NCBI GenBank assembly: GCA_045637425.1
Contig: JAZTZL010000032.1
Span: 114,879 to 178,878 of the forward strand
DNA length: 64,000 bases
Direction of reading: 5' to 3'
Source of the DNA: CAJGBR01 sp045637425
GTDB taxonomy: Bacteria > Bacteroidota > Bacteroidia > Bacteroidales > Rikenellaceae
Of this stretch, positions 9,050-17,254 are shown piece by piece. Below the pieces are notes generated by a model. The model did not search any database, was not told where the DNA came from, and was given only the letters and a program-made list of their open reading frames with translations. The translations under genes and the position numbers were made by a program. Each line of letters begins with the position of its first letter. Position 1 is the stretch's first letter.

Positions 9050-9832
9050 TTATCGTTGGATAGTCTTATCTGTTTTCTTTATGAACTTACCGTCAAGAGT
9101 AAAAATCAAATCTGAAGCAGTATTAAAACCAGTAGCCACGGTCAAAAGATAACCATTCGAGTAGCGTTCGATTACGGTAATCATCATTCGAGGATAGTTT
9201 TCAGCCATATATGATTTGATTTGCTCGTTAAGCAACGATTCCATCATAAAGAAACCAGGGCGCTGACCTTGTCCCATCTGGCCACGAGGACCTTGTCCCA
9301 TCTGGCCACGAGGACCTTGACCCATCTGACCACGAGGACCTCTCTGTTGTGCGCTAGATCTGGGTTGCTCATTCATTCTGTTCGGAGCTCCAGCCATTTC
9401 GTTACCGAAGAATTGACCTCTCGGGCGATTACCCTGCTGACGTTTAGCATTTTTGTTGTCCTTGTTGTCTTTGCTATCTTTATTGCCAACTTCTCCGCTA
9501 GGCATTCTGCCTTGGCCACCCTGCCAATTACCTCTCATCTTCTGCATCTCTTCCATCCAGCGTTTCATATCGCGCTCGACCTTAGTCCAGTTTCCGTTCT
9601 TGTCGAACTCGACATCAAGTCCCATCGGAAATTGAACTTCAAATTCTGCACGCGCCTCGTCTGTGAGCACTGTCTGAACAGGCATATTCTGGAAATAGGC
9701 AGTCAAGAACTCCTGCGCTCTTGCAGGCATATCCTTCACCTCAACTTTTACATCGCGGTCTGCGTAAACCGACATAGATATAGCCATCGTAGATACAACG
9801 GTAGCCACAAATCCCTTAAAATTAATCTTCAT
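9050..9832 (-). CDS. PepSY-like (beta-lactamase-inhibitor-like) secreted protein with repetitive insert
   Basis: This 260-residue exported protein has a signal peptide ending about VYA (24). The flanks (26-100 and 196-260) carry the PepSY-like pattern of Bacteroidetes: DMPARAQEFLTAYF, VEFDKNGNWTKVE, then IKSYMAENYP and LLTVATGFNTASDLIFTLDGKF. Between them sits a low-complexity insert of about 95 residues rich in Gly, Gln, Arg, Asn and Lys, including three exact GPRGQMGQ units at 165-188. The domain normally runs on without such an insert. Role unknown; relatives are periplasmic. It stands alone, facing the barrel gene across a shared terminator. Confidence 0.75.
   Translation of the reverse strand: MKINFKGFVATVVSTMAISMSVYADRDVKVEVKDMPARAQEFLTAYFQNMPVQTVLTDEARAEFEVQFPMGLDVEFDKNGNWTKVERDMKRWMEEMQKMRGNWQGGQGRMPSGEVGNKDSKDNKDNKNAKRQQGNRPRGQFFGNEMAGAPNRMNEQPRSSAQQRGPRGQMGQGPRGQMGQGPRGQMGQGQRPGFFMMESLLNEQIKSYMAENYPRMMITVIERYSNGYLLTVATGFNTASDLIFTLDGKFIKKTDKTIQR
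9269..9340 (-). repeat. 24-bp tandem repeat, three copies, in coding sequence
   Basis: Three head-to-tail 24-bp units encode GPRGQMGQ each. The copies differ by only one or two bases, which points to recent expansion or homogenisation. A partial GQRPG follows. Confidence 0.9.
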
Positions 9833-9996
9833 AATCTCTATTTTTAATTAGTTATTTCTGTTCAATCGCGCCGAACTACTCAGTTCGACACACCTTCCAA
9901 CAAGTATTTTTTTTGTACAAACACAATAAAAAACAACTTCAGAACGTCAGTCAAGGGAGGAAATGTTTTACAAAAATACGAATTATTTTGAATAAA

Positions 9997-10028
9997 TTGT
10001 GTAAATAAGTTAAAAAAATGTACCTTTG
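9997..10028 (+). promoter_or_regulatory. Promoter of metK-mqnC
   Basis: TTG (9997-9999) and TACCTTTG (10021-10028) are 21 bases apart, close to the Bacteroidetes consensus. Transcription would start near 10034, just before the SAM-II element. Confidence 0.7.
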
Positions 10029-10042
10029 TGCGCTGAAAAAAT

Positions 10043-10092
10043 AAGGTGGAAAGATTTGGCTGCTTGCAACCACGTTAAAAAAATGCTAAAAT
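10043..10092 (+). promoter_or_regulatory. SAM-II-type riboswitch (S-adenosylmethionine sensor)
   Basis: The conserved blocks of the SAM-II pseudoknot appear in order: GTGG (10046-10049), GATTTG (10053-10058), GCTTGCAA (10062-10069), CCAC (10070-10073, pairing with GTGG), an A-rich linker, and TGCTAAA (10084-10090). From memory of the class, SAM-II binds S-adenosylmethionine with H-type pseudoknot architecture and shuts off methionine/SAM genes. Placement between a good promoter and metK fits feedback control. Unlike the usual SAM-II arrangement, the start codon lies 115 bases further on. I could not run a covariance model. Confidence 0.75.
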
Positions 10093-10112
10093 AATCGCAT
10101 TTCTAATATCAC

Positions 10113-10146
10113 GCAGAAAGCTGATTTTATGTAGATTCTGCAACTT
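10113..10146 (+). promoter_or_regulatory. Candidate hairpin with T-rich tail between riboswitch and metK
   Basis: GCAGAA (10113-10118) pairs with TTCTGC (10136-10141) around a 17-base loop; the sequence AACTTTT follows. This could be a weak attenuator served by the riboswitch, but the loop is long and the T-run short. Confidence 0.3.
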
Positions 10147-10172
10147 TTCACCCATTTGTTTATTGTTGAATT

Positions 10173-10189
10173 TCTCGCCAGGTGCGAGA
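10173..10189 (+). promoter_or_regulatory. Hairpin just upstream of the metK start
   Basis: TCTCGC and GCGAGA (6-bp stem, 5-base loop) end 16 bases before the ATG at 10206, where no Shine-Dalgarno sequence is seen. It may affect ribosome access or RNA stability. Confidence 0.4.
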
Positions 10190-10205
10190 GTAAAATTTGA
10201 ATGTA

Positions 10206-11474
10206 ATGGGATTTTTATTCACATCTGAATCTGTTTCGGAAGGCCACCCAGATAAAGTAGCCGACCAAATCTCCGATGCAATATTGGACCAATATCTCAC
10301 ACGAGATGCCAATGCAAAGGTTGCGTGCGAAACATTGTGCACAACAGGTCTTGCCGTAGTAGCAGGTGAAATCTGCTCTGATGCGACAATAGACGTGCAG
10401 AAAACCGTACGCGAAGTAATCAAACGAATCGGTTACACAAAATCTGAATATCGCTTCGACGCCGAGTCGTGCGGAGTTCTCAACGCACTGCACGAACAAT
10501 CGCCTGACATCAACCGTGGCGTAGTAAGAGAAGAGTTGCTGGAACAAGGCGCAGGCGACCAAGGTATTATGTTCGGATATGCTTGTAACGAATCGCGCGA
10601 CCTGATGCCCGCATCACTTGTGCTGGCGCAAATCTTGTTGCTCGAACTTGCAGAGATTCGCCGCCAAGGTGAACTGATGCCATACCTCAGACCTGATGCA
10701 AAGAGTCAGGTTACAATAGAATACAATGACGACCGTACTCCGAATCGTGTTCACACAATCGTTGTTTCGACTCAACACGACGAGTTTATGGACGACGACT
10801 CGGCAATGGTAGAAAAAATCACTGCCGATGTGAGAAACATTTTGATTCCAAGAGTCAAAGAGCGTCTTAACAAAATGGGTGACGATAAGTTGGCTGCCCT
10901 TTTTGATGACAACTTCAAACTGCTGGTTAATCCTACGGGCAAGTTCGTAATCGGAGGTCCGCACGGCGACTCGGGTTTGACAGGCCGCAAGATTATTGTT
11001 GATACCTACGGCGGCAAGGGAGCACACGGCGGTGGAGCCTTCTCGGGTAAGGACTCGTCGAAAGTAGACCGCTCGGCTGCATACGCAGTTAGACATATTG
11101 CGAAGAATATGGTTGCGGCAGGCATCGCAGACGAAGTGCTGGTACAGACTGCATACGCAATCGGCGTAGCTCAACCTGTCAGCATATTCATCAATACATT
11201 TGGCCGCGCTAAAGTACAAATGACCGACGGCGAAATTGCAGAGAGAATTGCAAAACTCTTCGACCTCAGACCTGCAAAAATCGTAGAACGATTCGGACTC
11301 ACAAACCCGATTTTCGAGGCTACGGCTGCATACGGTCACTTCGGTCGCGACCCATACACAAAACAAATCGAAGTAATCCGAGATGGTAAAACCCAGACAA
11401 TCGATGCAGAATTCTTCGGCTGGGAGCGTCTTGATGCAGTAGATATGTTGCGTAAGGAATTTGGATTGAACTAA
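10206..11474 (+). CDS. metK: S-adenosylmethionine synthetase
   Basis: This 422-residue cytoplasmic enzyme makes S-adenosylmethionine from methionine and ATP. Family signatures are clear: FTSESVSEGHPDKVADQISD at the N-terminus, GAGDQGIMFGYA (adenine-binding loop), and GGAFSGKDSSKVDRSAAY near the C-terminal part. Length matches the slightly long Bacteroidetes form. I prefer the ATG at 10206; the frame can also begin at a TTG at 10197, three codons earlier. The gene follows a SAM-II-type leader, so it is probably repressed when its own product is plentiful. mqnC begins 12 bases after the stop. Confidence 0.97.
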   Translation: MGFLFTSESVSEGHPDKVADQISDAILDQYLTRDANAKVACETLCTTGLAVVAGEICSDATIDVQKTVREVIKRIGYTKSEYRFDAESCGVLNALHEQSPDINRGVVREELLEQGAGDQGIMFGYACNESRDLMPASLVLAQILLLELAEIRRQGELMPYLRPDAKSQVTIEYNDDRTPNRVHTIVVSTQHDEFMDDDSAMVEKITADVRNILIPRVKERLNKMGDDKLAALFDDNFKLLVNPTGKFVIGGPHGDSGLTGRKIIVDTYGGKGAHGGGAFSGKDSSKVDRSAAYAVRHIAKNMVAAGIADEVLVQTAYAIGVAQPVSIFINTFGRAKVQMTDGEIAERIAKLFDLRPAKIVERFGLTNPIFEATAAYGHFGRDPYTKQIEVIRDGKTQTIDAEFFGWERLDAVDMLRKEFGLN

Positions 11475-11486
11475 TCAGGCACAACG

Positions 11487-12584
11487 GTGGTTATTGAAGA
11501 TATACTGAAAAAGGCCGAGGCGGGAGAGTGCATCTCGGTTGAAGAGGCTCACAAGTTGTGGGACTCGGCTCCATTGGCTCGGCTGATGCAGGCTGCACAT
11601 ACCCGCCGTATGGAACTGCACCCAGAACCAATCGTGACTTGGCAAATCGACCGAAATGTCAATATCACAAATTGCTGCATTTCGGGTTGTCGATTCTGCA
11701 ACTTTCACTGTACCCCAACGCAAAGCGACCAAATATTCGTAACCACAATCGAGGAGTATTCACGCAAAATCGAGGAGATGTTGCGACTCGGAGGCGACCA
11801 GCTGCTGCTGCAAGGAGGACTGCACCCAAAATTTGATGTGGCGTGGTATGAGACTCTGTTCCGGGAGCTGAAACGCCGCTACCCTGATGTGAAGTTGCAC
11901 GCACTTGGTCCGCCTGAGGTGGATTACATTGCTCGTCGCAGTTCGCTCTCGGTCGAAAAAACATTGGAACGTCTGCGACTCGCGGGACTCGATTCACTAC
12001 CTGGCGCCGGTGCAGAGATACTTGACAACGAAATACGTAAAAAGATATCTCCGGGAAAATGCTCGGCAGACAGGTGGTGCGAAGTGATGCACATAGCTCA
12101 TACTATGGGATTTGCTACGTCGGCTACGATGATGTACGGACACATCGAAACAATAGACCAGCGACTCGTGCATCTCGAAAAGGTACGCTCGTTGCAGAGC
12201 CAGGTGCCCGATGGAATGCCTGGTTTCTTGGCATTCATACCGTGGATTTTCCGCTCGACCGGCACTCGACTCGAAACAGAAGATGGCGTTACAACCAGAT
12301 TCTCATCGGTTGAATATCTGCGTCTTATTGCAATCAGCCGCCTGATGCTCAATAACATACCAAACATTCAGGCGTCGTGGCTTACGGTCGGAGCCCAGAC
12401 TGCTCAACTCTCGCTCTGGGGCGGAGCAAACGATATGGGTTCGATTATGATTGAGGAGAATGTCGTTAGTTCTGCCGGAGCCCACAATCAGTTTGATGCC
12501 AACGGAATGAAGGCAGCCATAAGACAGGCAGGATTCACACCCCGACTGAGAGACCAAAAATACAATCTGAGAGAGGAAATTTAA
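11487..12584 (+). CDS. mqnC: Cyclic dehypoxanthinyl futalosine synthase (radical SAM)
   Basis: This 365-residue radical SAM enzyme of the futalosine menaquinone pathway cyclises dehypoxanthine futalosine. The cluster motif CISGCRFC (CxxxCxxC) follows TWQIDRNVNITN. The family run continues with LLQGGLHP, PGAGAEIL, ISPGKCSADRW, TSATMMYGHIET, FIPWIFRSTGT, and GGANDMGSIMIEENVV near the end. MqnE and CofH relatives are alternatives, but the GANDMGS.MIEENVV end favours MqnC. The start is GTG at 11487; an in-frame ATG does not come until the conserved region. It sits 12 bases after metK, so a SAM consumer appears to share the SAM-controlled transcript. No other mqn gene is in the window. Confidence 0.9.
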   Translation: MVIEDILKKAEAGECISVEEAHKLWDSAPLARLMQAAHTRRMELHPEPIVTWQIDRNVNITNCCISGCRFCNFHCTPTQSDQIFVTTIEEYSRKIEEMLRLGGDQLLLQGGLHPKFDVAWYETLFRELKRRYPDVKLHALGPPEVDYIARRSSLSVEKTLERLRLAGLDSLPGAGAEILDNEIRKKISPGKCSADRWCEVMHIAHTMGFATSATMMYGHIETIDQRLVHLEKVRSLQSQVPDGMPGFLAFIPWIFRSTGTRLETEDGVTTRFSSVEYLRLIAISRLMLNNIPNIQASWLTVGAQTAQLSLWGGANDMGSIMIEENVVSSAGAHNQFDANGMKAAIRQAGFTPRLRDQKYNLREEI

Positions 12585-12627
12585 CTCGGTTGTAGAGTGA
12601 AAGCATAAAAGATTGAAAAAAAATGTC

Positions 12628-12635
12628 TACATTTG
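12628..12635 (+). promoter_or_regulatory. Candidate -7 box for lgt
   Basis: TACATTTG matches TAnnTTTG, 31 bases before the chosen lgt start. No clear -33 TTG lies at the usual spacing. Confidence 0.4.
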
Positions 12636-12666
12636 TACCTTAGTGTACAATGTAGATTTTTTTGTT

Positions 12667-13506
12667 ATGTATTTTCCTTTGGCAATTACTTGGGATATGA
12701 ATCCCATAATGTTGAATTTGGGATTTTTAGAGATTAGATATTACGGACTCTGCTGGGCATTGGCTTTAGGCATAGGATTGTGGATTTTCAGCAAGATATT
12801 CAAACGAGAAAATTTGTCTGACAAGACACTCGATTCGTTGTTTTGGTATGCAGTACTCGCTACGGTAATAGGCGCGCGATTAGGTCACTGCTACTTCTAC
12901 GAACCAGCTTACTATTTGAGCCACCCAGCCGAAGTGCTTCAAATCTGGAACGGCGGATTGGCGAGCCACGGTGCAGCATTCGGACTACTCATCGGACTAT
13001 ACCTTTTTTCACGAAAGAATCGACTCTCATACATTTGGATTCTCGACCGAATCGGAATTGCAATCACCATCGGCGGCGCACTAATCCGACTCGGGAATTT
13101 GTTCAATTCGGAAATCTACGGAGCTCCGACAACTCTTCCGTGGGGTTTCATATTTGTCAATGGCAATGAAAATCAGACACTACCCTGCCACCCTACGCAA
13201 CTATACGAAGCATTGGCGTATGTAATTATATTCGTGATTCTCTGTGTGATGTACTTCAAAAAAGACATTGCAAGAAAGTGTCAAGGTGTAATGTTCGGGG
13301 GGTTCCTGATTCTGCTGTTCGGAGCACGATTCTTGATTGAATTCATCAAAAATGCGCAGGTGGAATTTGAAAAATCAATGATTCTCGATATGGGTCAATG
13401 GCTGAGCGTGCCGTTCATTATACTTGGCATATGGATCTTGATTAAGGCTCACAAAGATAGTCTGCCGAGAATATTCACTTGGGTAAATCCGATTCGCAAA
13501 AAATAA
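12667..13506 (+). CDS. lgt: Prolipoprotein diacylglyceryl transferase
   Basis: This inner membrane enzyme of about 279 residues attaches diacylglycerol from phosphatidylglycerol to the lipobox cysteine of prelipoproteins. It has seven hydrophobic stretches. Lgt signatures are visible: LGFLEIRYYGLCWALA, GARLGHCYFYEP, WNGGLASHGA, the signature RLGNLFNSEIYG, and CHPTQLYEA. I start at the ATG at 12667; an upstream TTG at 12613 would add 18 residues but lies before a TACATTTG box (12628-12635) that probably belongs to the promoter. The window holds many lipoproteins that need this enzyme. The next gene follows after 17 bases. Confidence 0.94.
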   Translation: MYFPLAITWDMNPIMLNLGFLEIRYYGLCWALALGIGLWIFSKIFKRENLSDKTLDSLFWYAVLATVIGARLGHCYFYEPAYYLSHPAEVLQIWNGGLASHGAAFGLLIGLYLFSRKNRLSYIWILDRIGIAITIGGALIRLGNLFNSEIYGAPTTLPWGFIFVNGNENQTLPCHPTQLYEALAYVIIFVILCVMYFKKDIARKCQGVMFGGFLILLFGARFLIEFIKNAQVEFEKSMILDMGQWLSVPFIILGIWILIKAHKDSLPRIFTWVNPIRKK

Positions 13507-13523
13507 ACATAAATTACACTTGT

Positions 13524-14471
13524 ATGGAAATAATTGAACGTGTGATATTTAATAATCTGGTTCGCCAACAAAGTGTTATGTTGCCGAAAGTGGGAGTGCT
13601 GATGGTGTATAAGGAGGCAGGCCGTTTTGATGCACAGGCTCGCCGCGTGATTGCGCCCAGACTCAGAGTTGAATTCATAACCGAAACACCGGAAGGATAC
13701 CCTACGATTATAGACCTGATGATGCGCGAAGGCGCTCAGCGACAAGAAGATGTAACAACACTCTATGAACATTGGGTAGAAAACAATTGCTCAAAAACAG
13801 ACAAGGGCATCAAAATCGGCGAAGTGGGTTTTGCACGTTCGGTTGAGAACAATAGTTACGCATTCGAGGCATCGCCCGAATTGCAGGAGCTGCTCAACCC
13901 GCTGGACAACTACTCGATAGAGCTCCAGCCCGTGAAAAGTCAACCAAAAGAAGAACAACCCCAAAGTGCAACAACCGCTCCCAAGCCGAGCAAGAAACGG
14001 AAGAGCCAGAATGTAGTCATCATCTTGATAGTATTGGCGTTGCTGGGTGGTTGGATAGCCTTCGACCAGGATATTTTTTCAGGGAACAAGCAGCCTAAAC
14101 CTCAACCCAAGCCGCAGATTCAAAATCAACAACAACCTCAAAAACAACAAACCGCAGATACGGTTGCAGTGGCTAAAAAGGATACGCTGTCACAAACCGC
14201 AGTGGATACAACTACAACAAAACCTGCCGAAAAAGTTGAAAACAAGGGCAGATTCTGCATCATTGGCGGACTCTATTCGATTGAGGCAAATGCAGATAAG
14301 TTAATCGAAGAGTTGGGCGAAAATGGCAAATATGCCGAAAAACTACCAGCACGAAACAATCGTATGTATGTCAGCGTCAGACGTTTCGAAACTCGCGCCG
14401 AGGCAGAACGATTCCTCAACCAAAATCACAAGAAACACCCCGATTATTGGATTCTTGAACGCAAAAAATAA
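13524..14471 (+). CDS. HU-CCDC81-like and SPOR domain membrane protein
   Basis: This 315-residue protein follows a layout typical of Bacteroidetes. A cytoplasmic N-terminal part (about 1-125) resembles the bacterial CCDC81-type HU domain pair: a VRQQSVMLPKVGVL start and a second ...EDVTTLYEHWVENN... unit. A Lys-rich stretch then leads to one membrane helix (VVIILIVLALLGGWIAF, about 160-176), a Pro/Gln-rich linker, and a C-terminal SPOR domain (RFCIIGGLYSIEANADKL...YVSVRRFETRAEAERFLN). SPOR domains bind denuded septal peptidoglycan. A protein linking an HU-like fold inside to septal wall outside is suggestive, but the partner is unknown. The start is ATG 13524; the longer frame overlaps lgt. 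Confidence 0.82.
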   Translation: MEIIERVIFNNLVRQQSVMLPKVGVLMVYKEAGRFDAQARRVIAPRLRVEFITETPEGYPTIIDLMMREGAQRQEDVTTLYEHWVENNCSKTDKGIKIGEVGFARSVENNSYAFEASPELQELLNPLDNYSIELQPVKSQPKEEQPQSATTAPKPSKKRKSQNVVIILIVLALLGGWIAFDQDIFSGNKQPKPQPKPQIQNQQQPQKQQTADTVAVAKKDTLSQTAVDTTTTKPAEKVENKGRFCIIGGLYSIEANADKLIEELGENGKYAEKLPARNNRMYVSVRRFETRAEAERFLNQNHKKHPDYWILERKK

Positions 14472-14488
14472 TCAACAAAAATATCATT

Positions 14489-16573
14489 ATGAAGAAACTA
14501 TTAACATTATTATCGATTGCCGCTATGAGCATAGCTTGCAACAACACCAAAGAGACAGTGGAGCCTCTGCAACTTGATACGCAGATGACTTCAGAGGAAA
14601 TTTCTGCGGGAGTACTCACTCCTCGCGTTATGTGGAGAATGGGTAGACTCGGAGAAGCAAAACTCTCTCCCGACGGAAAAACCGTAGCCTACACCGTAAC
14701 ATACTATAACGTAGACCAAAACCGCGGCGCAGCATCGCTTTACACAATGAACGCCGACGGTAGCAACGCAAAACAACTGACCGACTTCACAGGTTCGGAG
14801 AGCGACGTGCAATGGAGCGCAGATGGTGAAAAAATCTACTTCCTGAGCACTCGCAGCGGTAGCGCTCAAATCTGGTCTATCGCTCCGAACGGAACAGCTC
14901 TGACTCAACTCTCAAATATCGAGGGCGGAATCAACGGTTTCGGCATTGCTCAAGATGGCAAAAACGTGTGGTACGCACAAACTGTACACGTAGCTCCGCG
15001 CAAATCGAAAGATGTTTATGCTTATCTGCCGGAATCTAAGGCGCTGATTTATGATGACCTGATGGCTCGCCACTGGGACTATTGGGATCAAGGCGATTAC
15101 AGCCACATCTTCGTAACCGAACTCAAAGGCAACACCATTGCTGCAGGTAAAGATATTATGGCTGGCGAAGCGTGGGACGCTCCGATGGCTCCGTACTTTG
15201 ACAACGCCGAAATCTCGTGGAGCAACTCAGGCAAATTGTTGGCATACACTTGCAAAAAAATGGCTGGTAGCGAATATGCATTCTCAACAGACTCAGACAT
15301 TTATGTTTATGACGTAGAATCAGGAAAGACTACAAACGTGACTAAGGGTATGTTGGGTTATGACAAATATCCTGTATTCTCGCCGAACGACTCGAAAATC
15401 GCATTCACAAGTATGGAACGCCCTGGTAACGAAGCCGATAAAGACCGTCTGATGGTAGTTAATCTGGCTAATGGCGAAAAGACTTATGTTACTCGCGACT
15501 TCGACTACAACGCAGCAAATATCCGCTGGAACGATGAAAATACATTGACATTCATCTCTCCGATTGCAGCTACACACCAAATCTGCACAGCAACACTCGA
15601 CGGTCAAATCAAAGTTCTGACCAACGGCGACCACGACTACACTTGGTTCGACCGCAAAGGCGAAATGATGGTCGCAGGCCGTAATACAATCTCACAAGCA
15701 GCGGAACTCTACAGCGTTAATACCCAAAGTGGAGAATCTGTTCAGTTGAGTTTCATCAACAAGCAAATCTACGACAACGTGAAGATGGGCGAAGTACAGA
15801 AACGCTGGGTTAAGACTACAGACGGCAAACAAATGTTGGTATGGGTAATCCTTCCTCCGAACTTTGATGCTACGAAGAAGTATCCTACGCTGCTCTACTG
15901 CGAAGGTGGCCCTCAGAGCGTAGTGAGCAACGGCTGGAGCTACCGCTGGAACTTCCAACTTATGGCAGCTCAGGGTTATATCGTAGTTGCTCCGAACCGT
16001 CGCGGTCTGCCGTCATTCGGACAAGAGTGGCTCGACCAAATCTCGGGTGACTACTCAGGCCAAAACATTCGCGACTATCTGGCAGCAATCGACGACGTAG
16101 CTAAAGAACCGTGGGCAGACGAAGACCGTATGGGTTGCGTAGGTGCAAGCTATGGCGGTTACTCGACATTCTATCTGGCAGGTCACCACGAAAAACGTTT
16201 CAAAGCATTCATCGCACACTGCGGTATGTTCAACTTCGAAAGTTTCTACACTCAAACCGAAGAGCTTTGGTTCCCGACACGCGACTTGGGCGGTGCTCCG
16301 TGGAGCGACGACCCGACTGCTAAACGTTCGTATGCTAACTCACCTCACAAAGCAGCGAAAAACTGGGATACTCCGATTTTGATTATCACAGGTATGAAAG
16401 ACTTCCGTATTCCTTATACTCAGAGTCTTGAGGCATTCACAACAGCTCGCGCTCAGGGTATTCCGTCAAAACTCGTAGCATTTGAAAACGAGGCTCACCA
16501 AGTATTCAAACCGCAAAACAACCTGGTTTGGAATAGCGAATTCTTCAACTGGCTTGATAAGTATCTGAAATAA
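14489..16573 (+). CDS. S9 family dipeptidyl peptidase, lipoprotein (DPP5-like)
   Basis: This 694-residue serine peptidase has a lipobox-like N-terminus (SIAC, Cys 17). WD40/PD40-type beta-propeller repeats cover about 45-420 (LSPDGKTVAYTV, WSADGEKIYFLSTRSG, FSPNDSKIAFTS). The alpha/beta hydrolase domain has Ser554 in GASYGGYS, Asp638 in GMKDFRIP and His670 in EAHQVF. Size and triad spacing resemble Porphyromonas DPP5, which releases dipeptides in the periplasm of amino-acid fermenters. It follows the SPOR gene by 17 bases and ends at a strong terminator. The exact dipeptide preference cannot be read from sequence. Confidence 0.88.
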   Translation: MKKLLTLLSIAAMSIACNNTKETVEPLQLDTQMTSEEISAGVLTPRVMWRMGRLGEAKLSPDGKTVAYTVTYYNVDQNRGAASLYTMNADGSNAKQLTDFTGSESDVQWSADGEKIYFLSTRSGSAQIWSIAPNGTALTQLSNIEGGINGFGIAQDGKNVWYAQTVHVAPRKSKDVYAYLPESKALIYDDLMARHWDYWDQGDYSHIFVTELKGNTIAAGKDIMAGEAWDAPMAPYFDNAEISWSNSGKLLAYTCKKMAGSEYAFSTDSDIYVYDVESGKTTNVTKGMLGYDKYPVFSPNDSKIAFTSMERPGNEADKDRLMVVNLANGEKTYVTRDFDYNAANIRWNDENTLTFISPIAATHQICTATLDGQIKVLTNGDHDYTWFDRKGEMMVAGRNTISQAAELYSVNTQSGESVQLSFINKQIYDNVKMGEVQKRWVKTTDGKQMLVWVILPPNFDATKKYPTLLYCEGGPQSVVSNGWSYRWNFQLMAAQGYIVVAPNRRGLPSFGQEWLDQISGDYSGQNIRDYLAAIDDVAKEPWADEDRMGCVGASYGGYSTFYLAGHHEKRFKAFIAHCGMFNFESFYTQTEELWFPTRDLGGAPWSDDPTAKRSYANSPHKAAKNWDTPILIITGMKDFRIPYTQSLEAFTTARAQGIPSKLVAFENEAHQVFKPQNNLVWNSEFFNWLDKYLK

Positions 16574-16597
16574 AACTATTTACAATTAAATTTCAAA

Positions 16598-16630
16598 AGG
16601 TTGCTTTGGGTTTCAAAGCAACCTTTTTTC
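16598..16630 (+). terminator. Terminator after the S9 peptidase
   Basis: AGGTTGCTTTG/CAAAGCAACCT is an 11-bp stem around a GGTTT-type loop, then T6. Confidence 0.9.
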
Positions 16631-16680
16631 TATATATGATAGTGTGTTTATTAAGATAATAAATATTGGTATATAAAAAC

Positions 16681-16713
16681 AAAAAATGCTCCGAGTAATA
16701 TCGGAGCATTTTT
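16681..16713. terminator. Terminator of the hydrogenase operon (symmetric)
   Basis: AAAAATGCTCCGA/TCGGAGCATTTTT is a 13-base inverted repeat around a 6-base loop, able to act on both strands. It lies about 40 bases past the last hydrogenase gene on the minus strand. Confidence 0.88.
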
Positions 16714-16754
16714 CAGAGGAAACTTATTACTATTATAATTAACTGTCAGAACCC

Positions 16755-17249
16755 TTATTGCTGCTCTTTAGCGTAAAATTCTTCCAATACTCCGCGGACA
16801 CTTTCAGCAGTCAAGCGACCAAATACCTTCTCACCAACCATCACAACAGGCGCGAGTCCGCAAGCTCCAACGCAGCGCAGACAATCCAACGAGAACAGAC
16901 CATCTTTAGTCACTTCGCCTACGCCGATGCCCAGCTCATCTTTGAACTCTTCCAGCACGCTTTCGGCTCCGCGTACATAGCACGCCGTTCCCAAGCAGAC
17001 CGAAATGGGATATTTACCCTTAGGCTTCATAGTGAAGAACGAATAGAATGTCACTACGCCATAAACCTTTGCAGCAGGAATTCCCAACTCCATTGCAATA
17101 ACTTCCTGAACTTCCGATGGCAGATAACCCAACATCTCTTGCGTTCTGTGAAGTATATTTATCAATTCACCCGGGTCGTTTCTGAATTCGGCACAAATAG
17201 CCTTTACCTTATCGACAATCGAATGACACATACATACGTTGTTTTCCAT
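16755..17249 (-). CDS. hydC: Hydrogenase subunit HydC (NuoE-like, [2Fe-2S] thioredoxin fold)
   Basis: This 164-residue protein is the NuoE-like subunit of an electron-bifurcating or NAD-linked [FeFe] hydrogenase. The helical lead (LINILHRTQEMLGYLPSEV) and thioredoxin-like domain carry the four cluster cysteines in CLGTACYVRGA and CLRCVGACG. It carries electrons between NADH/flavin (HydB) and the other clusters. It is the last gene of the hydBAC-type operon, 5 bases after the hydA stop from the ATG at 17247-17249. An alternative ATG at 17274-17276 has a better Shine-Dalgarno (AAAAAGG) but overlaps hydA by about 20 bases; I cannot exclude it. Confidence 0.9.
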   Translation of the reverse strand: MENNVCMCHSIVDKVKAICAEFRNDPGELINILHRTQEMLGYLPSEVQEVIAMELGIPAAKVYGVVTFYSFFTMKPKGKYPISVCLGTACYVRGAESVLEEFKDELGIGVGEVTKDGLFSLDCLRCVGACGLAPVVMVGEKVFGRLTAESVRGVLEEFYAKEQQ

Positions 17250-17254
17250 ATCTA

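Noticed and set aside
10614..11366. Minus-strand frame of 250 codons across metK
   Set aside because: Antisense shadow with Cys/Ser/Val-rich composition and no domain.
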